Notes: a model not told the origin generated them from the letters alone. A stretch of 64,000 nucleotides of DNA from Odoribacter sp. AF15-53 (GCF_003479425.1 NZ_QUHC01000003.1:124001-188000), one strand, 5' to 3'; positions 52,280 to 61,743 are shown, counted from the stretch's first letter. Numbers and translations are program-made.

Positions 52280-55200
52280 TTATTTAAAATTAACCGTAAG
52301 ACCGAACGACCATGACGGGCCATACTTTGTTCCGCGCAATCCACTTCTGTATTGATGATATTCAGGATCAATCCCGTCATTATTAGCAGCAATCAACCAT
52401 AAATTAGATGCTTGCGCCCGTAATGTAATCTTATCTGTATAAAGTTTATTACACAACCTTTTCGGTAACGAATACGACAAAGTAATATCACGTAATTTAA
52501 CATAAGAAGCATCAAGTACGTTCACATCGGCAAACTCGTAAAAACTAATATTCCTTGACTTCGTTTGATTTTCAACCGATTTTGCAACATACTTCGGTAC
52601 ATCCGTAAATTCTTCATCCCCGGGTTCTCGCCAACGGTCCAGAAACTTTTTACTCACATTACGCGTCAGACGCCCGTACCAAAAATTATTTACATCACGA
52701 CGCATCTTATGTCCGAAATTATACACGAACATAAACGACAAATCAAAACCTTTATAGGAGAAGTTATTCGTTAATGCTCCATACCATTTAGGTTGGGTGA
52801 CACCAACAAATTTAACGGCTGCTTCGGTTAAGGATTCATCTTGATAATTAGAAATAATCTCTCCATCAGCATTGTAAACCTGAGGATTACCTTCATTACT
52901 CAAACCGGCCCACCGATATGCAAACAAACTATTACCCGCGTACCCTTCTGTATAGTCAAAATATACTTTCTTGCTTGCGGTCACTTTCCCGTCAATATTA
53001 AGCTTCAATACTTTATTGTAATTATTCGTCATGGTTAATGTTGTTCCCCAACTAAAATCTTGAGTAGTAATATTTCTCGTGTTAAGTGAAATTTCAAAAC
53101 CCTGATTTTTCATATCACCGAAATTGGTATAAAAACTCTCCCATCCCAACGTTTGGTCTGTCGGTTTGGTAGCCAACAAATCAGTTGTCAACTTGTGGTA
53201 CACATCAAGCGATAACGTTATCCGGTTATTGAATGCCACGACATCAATTCCACCGTTTATTGTCCTTGTTCGTTCCCAACGAATTTTATCATTTGCCGGG
53301 TACATGATCGCGTAACCAATCCCTAGCCCGGAAAACAGAGAACTCGTGTTTGATTCCAGAAGGTTATAGGGTCCTCCCTTGCCCGGTTTTGGAGAATTTC
53401 CACCTAGACCGTAACTAAACCGAAAATTCAAGCGACTCAGAAAATCAACCTGATCCATAAAACTTTCCTGTTTCAAATTCCAGGCAAACCCGACAGACCA
53501 TATAGGCTTGAATTGAACACTGGGATCACTTCCGTACAAGTTCGACTGATCTACCCGGATACTTCCGTTAACCGTGTACTTACGGTCGTAAGTATATGCA
53601 ACATTCGAATAGAATGAAACAAACCTCTTTTCGGTTTCACCTTGCGAGAATGTTTTCGTCTTCAATGTATTACGAGGAGTTCCGAAATTACTGTATACGG
53701 CACCCGAAATTCCATTCGTTTCAAGTTCCTTCTCATCGTAAGCCTGATAAGTTTGTGACTGCGGATCATATCCCCGTCGTGTACTTGAATTATTTGAAGA
53801 AAACGCCGATTGAATCTCCATTCCCGCGATAGCCGTTACCTGCGATTTATCCTGACCGAAAACATGATCGTAATTGAATTGATTTCTGATCGTCCAGTTT
53901 ACCCCGTCAATATTAGACAACGTGTAAAGTCCCCCGGTCGTGGGAAGATAATACGTGGGCGCTGTTGTTGTCGGCGGGTTAGCCGGCTTGGTGAACCGTG
54001 CCAGCTCTATCCTGACTTTCGAAGAGTTTTGACTGTAAAATAACTCGCTCTTACTGTAATTCTGCTGGTATTGAAACCGACCTTCATACTTTAATCCTTG
54101 GGCTAGGTTCGCGACAATTCCCAAGTTTATCCGACCGTTGAACGATTTAGACTTATTAAATCCCTCTTTCATATCATCGAGCGGAACATAACTTAGGTCA
54201 AGAAGACTTTTCGTTTCAAGTTCTTCCTGATAATCCTTATAAAAAACAGTATGAGAATGATCAAGAGGATCACCCTGCTCGTCGGCTAACATCTCGTAAG
54301 GCAAAATAGAATTCACATTCGTATAGGACGGCATAATACCTATTTTCTTACTTTGCACGGAAAGATTTGTCGTCAGGTCAACTTTCAACCATTTTTTCAA
54401 TTGAATATTATGTTTGAAATTAACCATGATCTTGTTGGTATTCGCCCGTTCTATATCCTGGTTATACTCGTAGCCGACCGATCCATAAATAGAATAAATA
54501 TTGCTTGCCCCCGAAAAAGACAGGGTATGTTTCGTGAACAAGGCAGGTTGCATCAGGTATTTTTCAACCTGAGAACGATTATCCAACACCGCCAAAGCAT
54601 TTAGTTGTCTGTCCCGTTCCGTCTCATCTATTTGGTTATTGGCACACATATACAGCGGCATTTCGTGAGGATAAACCAAAGCACCCCCGTTTTTGGTACT
54701 CACGCTCGACCAGGGATAACTGACCGGATCAAAAATTTCAACAGCCGACTTAATAATCTGAGCGCTATTCATAAGTCCCCTATAATCAAAATCAGGAAGA
54801 CCTTTGTAAGTGAATGAACCGTCATAACTGATTCTAAGACGTCTATCTGCAAAATTCCCGGATTTAGTCGTAATCACGATTACCCCGTTAGCCGCTCTTG
54901 CTCCCCAAATAGAGGCGGATGTCGCATCTTTCAAGAATGTCACACTTTCAACATCATTACTATTTACAAGCTCTTCGATATTTCCCTCTTCCAACACAAC
55001 CCCGTCAACAACAATAAGCGGTTCCCGCGAAGAATTAATTGAAGTAGTTCCCCTAATCAGAAACTTGTCTTCACCAATACCGTAATTTACACTGAGTCCT
55101 GGGGTAAGCCCTTCAAGAGTTTCAAGGATATTCCCCGTCAAGTTGGCCTTTCTTGACACCTCCTCACCCGAAACACGGGAAAACGAACCGGCACTTCTTT

Positions 55201-55870
55201 CCCTGGAAAGCGTCTGATAACCGGTAACCACAACATCCTCAAATTTCTGTATCTGCGCGGTCAAAATCACTTTATAGTTGTCTTTTTCTGAAACTTTCAG
55301 TTCTTGTGTTTGCATCCCTATAAATGAGAGAACAAATACCGGCTTTTCACCATTTTCCACGGGAATCTTAAACTCCCCGTTCAAATCTGTCGCGACACCT
55401 TTTTGTGAACCTTTAATCACGACATGAACTCCCGGCAACGGCAAACCACTTTCATCCGTCACCACACCCGTGATTAGTCGCACCGTTTTTACCGGTTGCT
55501 TAATTTCAGCCTTACGGATAATGACAACACTATCCTCAAAAACATAAGTCAACTTCAACGGGGCTAGAAACTCCTTCAAAACCTTGTCTAATTCCTTATT
55601 ATCAGCCTTCAGAGACACTTTCCCTTTTGTTTCAATCAATTTATGATCATACAAGAAAACAACGCGAGCTTGTTTTCCTAATTCAGCGAAAATCTCCGAA
55701 AGCGGAGTATCCGTCAAATTAACCGAAACTTTAGTAGTCTGCGAAAAGGCAACCGAATGGACTGATAAAAGCGAAACCATCAGTAAAAAAAGCGATCGTT
55801 TCATCTTGATTAAAACTTTTCTAAAGGTCAATTCATCCCTCAACCTTTTTTTTCTTCGTTTTTTTTCCAT
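52280..55870 (-). CDS. SusC/RagA-family TonB-linked outer-membrane transporter with STN domain, locus 2
   Basis: 1196 residues with an unusually long, very basic N-terminus before the signal peptide (MKRSLFLLMVSLLSVHSVAFS from residue 23); ATG 55804 is an alternative start. The STN domain (about 47-115) has TPLSEIFAELGKQARVVFLYD. The carboxypeptidase-like domain has LITGVVTDESGLPLPGVHVV, and the plug has VESVTFLKDATSASIWGARA. The barrel ends in WSFGLTVNFK. An STN domain implies signalling through the FecR at 55974 to the sigma factor at 57182. The cargo is not determinable; no carbohydrate-active enzyme is nearby. Confidence 0.93.
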   Translation of the reverse strand: MEKKRRKKRLRDELTFRKVLIKMKRSLFLLMVSLLSVHSVAFSQTTKVSVNLTDTPLSEIFAELGKQARVVFLYDHKLIETKGKVSLKADNKELDKVLKEFLAPLKLTYVFEDSVVIIRKAEIKQPVKTVRLITGVVTDESGLPLPGVHVVIKGSQKGVATDLNGEFKIPVENGEKPVFVLSFIGMQTQELKVSEKDNYKVILTAQIQKFEDVVVTGYQTLSRERSAGSFSRVSGEEVSRKANLTGNILETLEGLTPGLSVNYGIGEDKFLIRGTTSINSSREPLIVVDGVVLEEGNIEELVNSNDVESVTFLKDATSASIWGARAANGVIVITTKSGNFADRRLRISYDGSFTYKGLPDFDYRGLMNSAQIIKSAVEIFDPVSYPWSSVSTKNGGALVYPHEMPLYMCANNQIDETERDRQLNALAVLDNRSQVEKYLMQPALFTKHTLSFSGASNIYSIYGSVGYEYNQDIERANTNKIMVNFKHNIQLKKWLKVDLTTNLSVQSKKIGIMPSYTNVNSILPYEMLADEQGDPLDHSHTVFYKDYQEELETKSLLDLSYVPLDDMKEGFNKSKSFNGRINLGIVANLAQGLKYEGRFQYQQNYSKSELFYSQNSSKVRIELARFTKPANPPTTTAPTYYLPTTGGLYTLSNIDGVNWTIRNQFNYDHVFGQDKSQVTAIAGMEIQSAFSSNNSSTRRGYDPQSQTYQAYDEKELETNGISGAVYSNFGTPRNTLKTKTFSQGETEKRFVSFYSNVAYTYDRKYTVNGSIRVDQSNLYGSDPSVQFKPIWSVGFAWNLKQESFMDQVDFLSRLNFRFSYGLGGNSPKPGKGGPYNLLESNTSSLFSGLGIGYAIMYPANDKIRWERTRTINGGIDVVAFNNRITLSLDVYHKLTTDLLATKPTDQTLGWESFYTNFGDMKNQGFEISLNTRNITTQDFSWGTTLTMTNNYNKVLKLNIDGKVTASKKVYFDYTEGYAGNSLFAYRWAGLSNEGNPQVYNADGEIISNYQDESLTEAAVKFVGVTQPKWYGALTNNFSYKGFDLSFMFVYNFGHKMRRDVNNFWYGRLTRNVSKKFLDRWREPGDEEFTDVPKYVAKSVENQTKSRNISFYEFADVNVLDASYVKLRDITLSYSLPKRLCNKLYTDKITLRAQASNLWLIAANNDGIDPEYHQYRSGLRGTKYGPSWSFGLTVNFK

Positions 55871-55945
55871 AATTTTGTATTTGAGTATTATTACTTAGCA
55901 AATAACCTGAAGCGGCCAAGCAAAAAGGCTATTTTGCTGATTAAG

Positions 55946-55972
55946 CTTGCCGGGAAAATATTCCTTGGCAAG
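55946..55972 (-). terminator. Hairpin between FecR 2 and SusC 2
   Basis: CTTGCC...GGCAAG with inner GGAA/TTCC forms a stem just after the FecR stop. The U tail is weak, so it could be a terminator or part of the sigma-dependent control region. Confidence 0.4.
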
Positions 55973-55973
55973 T

Positions 55974-57134
55974 TTATTTTTGTTTGACAATCAAATTTTT
56001 CCCATTCAAGTCAAATATTACATTGTTCGTATATTCAAATTTTTTAAGCAAACTCGTGAGACTATCATAACGAATAATCTTACCTGAACTTGTAAAACGC
56101 AACTCCTTGACAGATTCGTCCGCGTAAATCACATCCACATCATACCATAAAGATAACGTGGTTAATATATCCTCAAGCCTTGTATCGTTAAATTTATAGA
56201 AACCATTTTTCCAAGAAGCATATAATTCAGTATCCACATCCTCAATCTTTATCGACTTTGTCTCTTTTTCAAAAACAATTTGTTGTCCGGGCAAGACAAT
56301 ATGAGTATTACCAGAGCATTCCACTTCAATTTTCCCGTTAACAAGCGTTGTCCGGGTCGTTTTATAATCGGAATAAGCGTTGACATTGAAAGAAGTTCCC
56401 CGTACAACAATATTCATATCACTAGTCTTGACAATAAACGGTTTATCCGGATCGTGCGTTACCTCAAAATACGCTTCTCCTTCAAGAACAACCTGTCGGC
56501 TATCACCTGTAAAAGAGGTAGGATATTTCAAAGTCGATGAAGAATTCAGGTAAACTTTAGTTCCGTCTTCCAGCACAACGTTCCACTCCCCTCCTCTTTC
56601 CGTTTTTAGGGTGTTATATTCCACTCGTGAAGATTTACCTATATGTTGATATGTCAAAGTTTTATTACTAGATGAAACATTTATATGAGCTATTTCAGTC
56701 AAATTATTTTCTTTTACATCATCCAGATCCAACAAATTACCATCAGCCAGTTGTAACTGAACTTTCGGACACTCAACGCCATGATCCGAACCTACAGGCT
56801 CCGGACCATTCAAAAGCAAAGTAAAGAATGCAACGAGCATAAAAATAGCCGCAATCGAAGTTGATATCAGTATACGTCGGCGTATCATATTTTTACGTCT
56901 ACGTCGTTTTAATCGTGATAATACAGTCACGTATTCCGATTTCCATTTTTCATATATTCCCTCGTCAAGGGAATATGAATCATAAGTTTTGATCTTTTGA
57001 TACAACATTCTATGTTCATCCGATTCGGCCAACCATTCCGATAGCCTTTCCGCTTCCTGATCATTCAACGTTCCATCAAGACTTTTATTAATAATTATCC
57101 AATCTATCGAGTTCATCTTTGGGTTTGTTTGCAT
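55974..57134 (-). CDS. FecR-family anti-sigma factor, locus 2
   Basis: 386 residues from the ATG at 57134 (another ATG at 57116 is in frame). The cytoplasmic N-terminus has DQEAERLSEWLAES, followed by a membrane segment (ILISTSIAAIFMLVAFFTLLL). The FecR domain is visible in RGGEWNVVLEDGTKVYLNSSS and GDSRQVVLEGEAYFEVTHD, and the C-terminal domain in LEDILTTLSLWYDVDVIY. It mediates signal transfer from the SusC STN domain to the sigma factor. The gap to the sigma gene is 47 bases. Confidence 0.93.
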   Translation of the reverse strand: MQTNPKMNSIDWIIINKSLDGTLNDQEAERLSEWLAESDEHRMLYQKIKTYDSYSLDEGIYEKWKSEYVTVLSRLKRRRRKNMIRRRILISTSIAAIFMLVAFFTLLLNGPEPVGSDHGVECPKVQLQLADGNLLDLDDVKENNLTEIAHINVSSSNKTLTYQHIGKSSRVEYNTLKTERGGEWNVVLEDGTKVYLNSSSTLKYPTSFTGDSRQVVLEGEAYFEVTHDPDKPFIVKTSDMNIVVRGTSFNVNAYSDYKTTRTTLVNGKIEVECSGNTHIVLPGQQIVFEKETKSIKIEDVDTELYASWKNGFYKFNDTRLEDILTTLSLWYDVDVIYADESVKELRFTSSGKIIRYDSLTSLLKKFEYTNNVIFDLNGKNLIVKQK

Positions 57135-57181
57135 ACATAATCCCAAAAACTCAAAAAGGTTTACAAATAGTAGCGATTTTT

Positions 57182-57760
57182 TTATTCCAAAAAATATTCC
57201 ACGTATGCGCTAAATAAAACGAATAAAGCCGAGTCAGCGGCAAGTTGTTCTTTTATTTTCGATATAGCTCTATGTACCTGCACCTTAGCTGTATTTTCCG
57301 ATATGGAAAGTTCTGAAGCAATTTCGCTAAATTTCATTTCTTTGATAAACCTCATTTTGGCTATCTGACGACACTTGTCCGGAAGATTTTCTATCGCAAG
57401 GTAAATTTTTTTCAACAACTCTTCATCGTCAATCCATTCAATCGACTCTGAATTCAATGTAGCCTCGACATAAAGAAGATTTCTACGATCCTCAACCTTC
57501 CGGTCCCGCAAATATTTCAAACAGGAATTACGAACAGATACAAATAACCAAGCTGAAAGATTACTCTGGGCAGACAATTTCCTGTTATTTTCGTATAAAC
57601 TAATAAATACATCCTGAACAAGATCATGGGCAACTTCCGTATCAAAAACCATTCTCTCTGCAAAATGATGCAGCCGTTTGAAATAAATTTCAAACAACTG
57701 TTGATAGGCTGTCTCATCATTAGCCTTTAACCTTTCTATCAGAGTATTATTTTCATCCAT
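57182..57760 (-). CDS. ECF sigma factor (FecI-like), locus 2
   Basis: 192 residues from the ATG at 57760. An in-frame extension of 54 codons to 57922 exists, but it is translated from the dispersed repeat and the AT-rich leader, and it crosses the -7 promoter box at 57777-57784, so it is rejected. Region 2 is DETAYQQLFEIYFKRLHHFA through VAHDLVQDVFISLYENN. Region 4 is LPDKCRQIAKMRFIKEMKFSEIASELSISENTAKVQVHRAI with its helix-turn-helix. It should switch on the susC2 operon together with the FecR. Confidence 0.92.
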   Translation of the reverse strand: MDENNTLIERLKANDETAYQQLFEIYFKRLHHFAERMVFDTEVAHDLVQDVFISLYENNRKLSAQSNLSAWLFVSVRNSCLKYLRDRKVEDRRNLLYVEATLNSESIEWIDDEELLKKIYLAIENLPDKCRQIAKMRFIKEMKFSEIASELSISENTAKVQVHRAISKIKEQLAADSALFVLFSAYVEYFLE

Positions 57761-57776
57761 GACATTGAAATACTCA

Positions 57777-57784
57777 CAAAGATA
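57777..57784 (-). promoter_or_regulatory. -7 promoter box TATCTTTG for sigma factor 2
   Basis: TATCTTTG on the minus strand, 17 bases before the ATG at 57760. Confidence 0.55.
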
Positions 57785-57870
57785 TAAAATTATCAAAAAC
57801 GCACCACACAAAAAATCACACTTCTTATCCTTATTTTCACCTTTAACGACAAAAGTTGCATTATCTTGAA

Positions 57871-57950
57871 CTACCACCCCTGTCCCCTCCTTACACAGGC
57901 AGGGAAACCGCTTGGTAATCATCCCTCCCTCTGTGTAAGAGGGAAATGGT
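57871..57950 (+). repeat. Dispersed repeat, copy B
   Basis: Begins CTACCACCCCTGTCCCCTCC and has two arms with TTACACAGG and GTGTAAGAGGG hairpin parts. About 43 of 51 bases match copy A at 47852-47939 (opposite orientation). Confidence 0.7.
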
Positions 57951-58018
57951 AATTATTATTTATTTATTCAAAATCAACCGATTCTATCTTATTTCATCTT
58001 CGCTCTAACTCATGTTCA

Positions 58019-58128
58019 AAGCTTACATCTCTTCGTTATCTCTAGGATATACTTTCGATATACCTTCGTTCTATATAACAGTAATTTAAGAGTAGTATAA
58101 CGAAAACATAACGAAGAGATGTAAGCTT
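58019..58128. repeat. Long inverted repeat between uvrC and sigma factor 2
   Basis: Two 21-base arms, 58019-58039 (AAGCTTACATC...CGTTAT) and 58108-58128, are perfect inverted copies around a 68-base AT-rich core with short sub-repeats (GATATAC, TTCG). It lies in a region of about 430 bases with no gene. It could be a MITE remnant or a long hairpin acting at the uvrC 3' end. Confidence 0.7.
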
Positions 58129-58192
58129 ATATAAATAGTAATTAATAAGTTACAACTACATTAAGAAAAAGAATATATGAAAACATGAATTT

Positions 58193-59998
58193 CTAGGAAG
58201 CAGGGGTATGAAAATAATTATACACGATCTTTGCTTTCGCCGGACCTATCGCTTTTACCAGTTCCTCCAGAGAAGCCTCTTTTATAGCATTCACCGTTTT
58301 AAAATATTGTAAAAGAGAGATTTCCGTCTTTTCTCCAATTCCTTTAATTTCGCTCAACACGCTGATTGTTTGCTTTTTCTCTCTTAACTTACGATGAAAA
58401 GTGATGCCGAAACGGTGCGCCTCGTCCCGGATATGCATCAATGTCTTTAATGCGACAGAAGTTTTTGCCAACAAATAAGGATCTTTATCTCCGGGATAAT
58501 AAATCTCTTCCATTTGTTTAGCCAAACCGATGATAGGAACTCTTTCCAACAAATCCAACTTCCGCAAAGTTGCCACAGCCGAACTCAACTGCCCTTTTCC
58601 CCCGTCCACCACGATCAGATCCGGAAGCTCTCCTCCCTCCTCTAATACCCGGTGATAACGACGATACAGTATTTCTTCCATAGAAGCAAAATCGTTGGCT
58701 CCAATAACTGTTTTCACGTGGAAACGTCGATATTCCCGCTTGGCAGGTTTACCGTCAATAAACACAACACAAGAAGCTACCGGATTCGTTCCCTGTATAT
58801 TAGAGTTATCAAAACACTCCATGCGATGCGGTAAACGAGGCAGCTTCAAGTCATTTTTTATCGTGTTTAACAGATCCAATTTCGTGTCTTGACGACGCAA
58901 TCCGCGTTGACGTTCCCGATCCATTTTGAAGAATTTCACGTTCCGTTCAGACAATTCCAGTAATTGCTTTTTCTCTCCTCGCTGGGGAATAGCATAATTC
59001 ATTCCTTCCATCAAAACGTCTGGATAGAATGGAACCAATACCTCTCTGGAATGACTATTCACCAACTGGCGAATCTCGATAATAGCGAAAGAAAGCAACG
59101 ATTCCTTCGATTCGTCAAGTTTTTTCTCCAATTCAATAGTATGCACTTGATTTACAGCTCCATGTACAATTCGCAAATAATTCACGTAAGCATATTTCTC
59201 ATCTTCCAAATAAGAAAATACGTCAATATCATTTATCGAAGTACTTACAATCGTGGATTTCGTCTGATGTGTCCGCAAAGCTTCAATCGCTTCTTTCATC
59301 TCTTGTGACTTTTCAAACTGAAGAGAAATAGCGTATTCTTTCATCTTCCGGGTCATGAAGTCAATCACAGAAGAAATATTTCCTTTCAAAATACTCCGGA
59401 TTTGCGCTATATATTCCATGTATTCTTCTTCTTGGATATAGCCCACACAAGGACCTAAACAATTTCCTATATGATATTCCAGACATACTTTATATTTTCC
59501 ACTATAAACAGCTGATTTATTGAGAGATAAATTACACGTTCTCAATTTATACAATGATTTAATCAAGGAAATCAAGGTGTTAGCGTATTTACCGGAAGTA
59601 TATGGACCAAAATATTCGGAACCATTCCGGATAAATTTGCGGGTCGTAAAAACTCTTGGAAAAGTCTCTTTCGTGATACAAATCCAAGGATAGGTCTTGT
59701 CATCTTTCAGCAGGATATTATAGCGAGGCTTATATTTTTTTATCAGGTTATTCTCCAACAGCAGGGCATCTTCCTCGGTATTCACCACGATATATTTCAA
59801 ATCTCGTATTTTCCGAACTAAAACCATAGTCTTGGAGGACTGGTTATTTTTCACAAAATAAGATGAAACCCTGTTTTTCAAATTTTTAGCCTTACCTATA
59901 TATATAATTACTCCATTTGCATCAAAATATTGATACACTCCCGGACTTGTAGGTAATTTGCTGACCTTTTCTTTTAAACCAAATTCATCTTCTATCAT
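58193..59998 (-). CDS. uvrC: Excinuclease ABC subunit C
   Basis: 601 residues. The GIY-YIG nuclease domain is at the N-terminus (GVYQYFDANGVIIYIGKAKN with KNRVSSYF), followed by the UVR/UvrB-interaction region (RKMKEYAISLQFEKSQEMKE), an RNase H-like domain with the catalytic Asp in DNSNIQGTNPVASCVVFIDG and LIVDGGKGQLSSA, and C-terminal helix-hairpin-helix motifs (ISVLSEIKGIGEKTEISLLQ and ALVKAIGPAKAKIV-like). It makes both incisions in nucleotide excision repair. The start is 4 bases after the ade stop, so they are co-transcribed. Confidence 0.97.
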   Translation of the reverse strand: MIEDEFGLKEKVSKLPTSPGVYQYFDANGVIIYIGKAKNLKNRVSSYFVKNNQSSKTMVLVRKIRDLKYIVVNTEEDALLLENNLIKKYKPRYNILLKDDKTYPWICITKETFPRVFTTRKFIRNGSEYFGPYTSGKYANTLISLIKSLYKLRTCNLSLNKSAVYSGKYKVCLEYHIGNCLGPCVGYIQEEEYMEYIAQIRSILKGNISSVIDFMTRKMKEYAISLQFEKSQEMKEAIEALRTHQTKSTIVSTSINDIDVFSYLEDEKYAYVNYLRIVHGAVNQVHTIELEKKLDESKESLLSFAIIEIRQLVNSHSREVLVPFYPDVLMEGMNYAIPQRGEKKQLLELSERNVKFFKMDRERQRGLRRQDTKLDLLNTIKNDLKLPRLPHRMECFDNSNIQGTNPVASCVVFIDGKPAKREYRRFHVKTVIGANDFASMEEILYRRYHRVLEEGGELPDLIVVDGGKGQLSSAVATLRKLDLLERVPIIGLAKQMEEIYYPGDKDPYLLAKTSVALKTLMHIRDEAHRFGITFHRKLREKKQTISVLSEIKGIGEKTEISLLQYFKTVNAIKEASLEELVKAIGPAKAKIVYNYFHTPAS

Positions 59999-60002
59999 AA
60001 CA

Positions 60003-61619
60003 TCACTTCACAAAATCAAACTTGTCAAAATCAAAGATTCCTTCCTCACCTATTTTTAATGACGGAATAACAATTAAAGCCATAAACGAAAGAGTCATGA
60101 ACGGAGATTTCAAATCAGTTCCCATTTCTGCTAGAACTTCATTCAATTTCATATACTGGTCGGCCACTTCCCACCCGGATTTATTACTTATGATCCCTCC
60201 TATCGGTAAAGGTAGAGTATATAATTGATCTCCGTTATTCACTACCAACCCACCTTTCTCTTCAATTAATTCATTTATTGAACGCACTAAATCCGCATCT
60301 GTACAGCCTACTGCAATAATATTATGCGAGTCATGTGATATAGACGAAGCAAAAGCACCTCGCTTTAAACCTATACCCGAAATAAAACCCACCTGTGGTT
60401 TTGAATTAAAGTAACGGTTTAAGTAAACTATTTTCAATACATCCAAAGTTATATCCGACTGAAAATATTTAATACTATTTTCAATATGGAGTGTTTTTCG
60501 ATCAGTCAGAATGCTATCAGGAATAATTTGAATACAGGGTATATCCCCACAAACATTCGTACAAATATCAATTTCGCTTATTTTGTCATGATGAAACACA
60601 TTTAATAAAGGAACATCAACTATCTTACAATCCTTATTCATTCCTTTACTATACACTTCCTCCCCTTGAATAAAAGTAGAATCTATATCCAGAGAATCTA
60701 TATCATTCAAAATAATAAAGTCTGCCGGATCACCAATATGCAATGTACCTATATCCAAATGATAAAAACGGACCGGATTGATACAAGCAATTTGCAATAC
60801 ATCAAAAATACCGAAGCCATCGGATAACGCTTTTTTTACTATTTTATTAATATGTCCCTTGTTCAATAAATCATCCGCATGTGAATCGTCCGTACAAAAC
60901 ATGACATAATCCGTGCTTGTTGCAATCAATGATTTGAGGGCTTCATAATTTTTTGCAGCACTTCCTTCCCGGATTATAACGTGCATTCCTTTCGATATTT
61001 TCTCTTCGGCTTCTTCTATTGTCGAAGATTCATGATCCGTTTCTATCCCGTGAACAATATATGAACTCAATGAATCACCTTTAAGTTCGGGAGCATGACC
61101 ATCTATTTTCAAGTGATATTTCTTGGCAATTTCTATTTTTTCTATAATATCAGGATCATTATGAATCACTCCTGAAACATTCATCACTTCGGAAAGCATC
61201 GTGAACCGACCTGTACTTGCTAATTTTTCCGTGTCTTCTACCGATAAAATATGCCCCGGTTTATCAAATGAAGTAGCTGGAACGCATGACGGTATTCCCC
61301 AAAAGAACTTTAAAGGAGCCTTTTCTCCATTATCTATCATCAACTCCACCCCTTCAATACCCAAAACATTCGCAATTTCATGCGGATCGGCAACCACTCC
61401 TACCGTTCCATTCGGAATTACTAGTTGAGAAAATTCTGTGGGCATTAACATAGAACTCTCCACGTGAACATGAGCATCAATTAGTCCGGGAGATATATAT
61501 TGATCATACGAATTAGAGTTTCTTTCTATAGCCACAATCTTTCCATCGGATATAGATATCGCACAAGGATAAAATTCCCTGTTATCTATGTCTATTAAAT
61601 TTCCCTCTATAATTTTCAT
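60003..61619 (-). CDS. ade: Adenine deaminase (amidohydrolase family)
   Basis: 538 residues. The amidohydrolase metal motif is SPGLIDAHVHVESSMLMPTEF, followed by VVADPHEIANVLG, DGHAPELKG (His ligand) and FCTDDSHADDLL, ending in a long C-terminal domain with GGLVVNNGDQLYTLPLPIGG. This is the bacterial Ade class, which turns adenine into hypoxanthine. It lies between mnmG and uvrC. In several Bacteroides, as I recall, the purine-salvage gene at this place is apt instead. It has no obvious promoter of its own in the 124-base gap, which contains the parS site. Confidence 0.9.
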   Translation of the reverse strand: MKIIEGNLIDIDNREFYPCAISISDGKIVAIERNSNSYDQYISPGLIDAHVHVESSMLMPTEFSQLVIPNGTVGVVADPHEIANVLGIEGVELMIDNGEKAPLKFFWGIPSCVPATSFDKPGHILSVEDTEKLASTGRFTMLSEVMNVSGVIHNDPDIIEKIEIAKKYHLKIDGHAPELKGDSLSSYIVHGIETDHESSTIEEAEEKISKGMHVIIREGSAAKNYEALKSLIATSTDYVMFCTDDSHADDLLNKGHINKIVKKALSDGFGIFDVLQIACINPVRFYHLDIGTLHIGDPADFIILNDIDSLDIDSTFIQGEEVYSKGMNKDCKIVDVPLLNVFHHDKISEIDICTNVCGDIPCIQIIPDSILTDRKTLHIENSIKYFQSDITLDVLKIVYLNRYFNSKPQVGFISGIGLKRGAFASSISHDSHNIIAVGCTDADLVRSINELIEEKGGLVVNNGDQLYTLPLPIGGIISNKSGWEVADQYMKLNEVLAEMGTDLKSPFMTLSFMALIVIPSLKIGEEGIFDFDKFDFVK

Positions 61620-61721
61620 ATCATTACTCGGTTTTATGTGACATTTTTTTACTCTACAAATCTCGCTTCGCAGCTATTTTCACTAGTATCATTTCAAAAG
61701 TGCCCTTCGCACCATTTTCAA

Positions 61722-61737
61722 TGTTCCACGTGAAACA
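61722..61737. other. parS-like centromere site (ParB-binding palindrome)
   Basis: TGTTCCACGTGAAACA matches the conserved bacterial parS consensus TGTTNCACGTGAAACA at every fixed position. It is located in the gap between mnmG and ade, with the stop of mnmG 7 bases away. parS sites are normally clustered around the replication origin and are bound by ParB. parA and parB themselves are not in the window. Confidence 0.8.
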
Positions 61738-61743
61738 TCTCCC

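Noticed and set aside
57761-57922. N-terminal 54-codon extension of sigma factor 2
   Set aside because: It is translated from a dispersed repeat and crosses the -7 promoter box; the ATG at 57760 gives the family-like N-terminus.
58711-58728. CACGTG-centred palindrome (GTTTTCACGTGGAAAC) that resembles parS
   Set aside because: It lies inside uvrC, and its flanking bases are shifted by one relative to the parS consensus, so it fails at several fixed positions.
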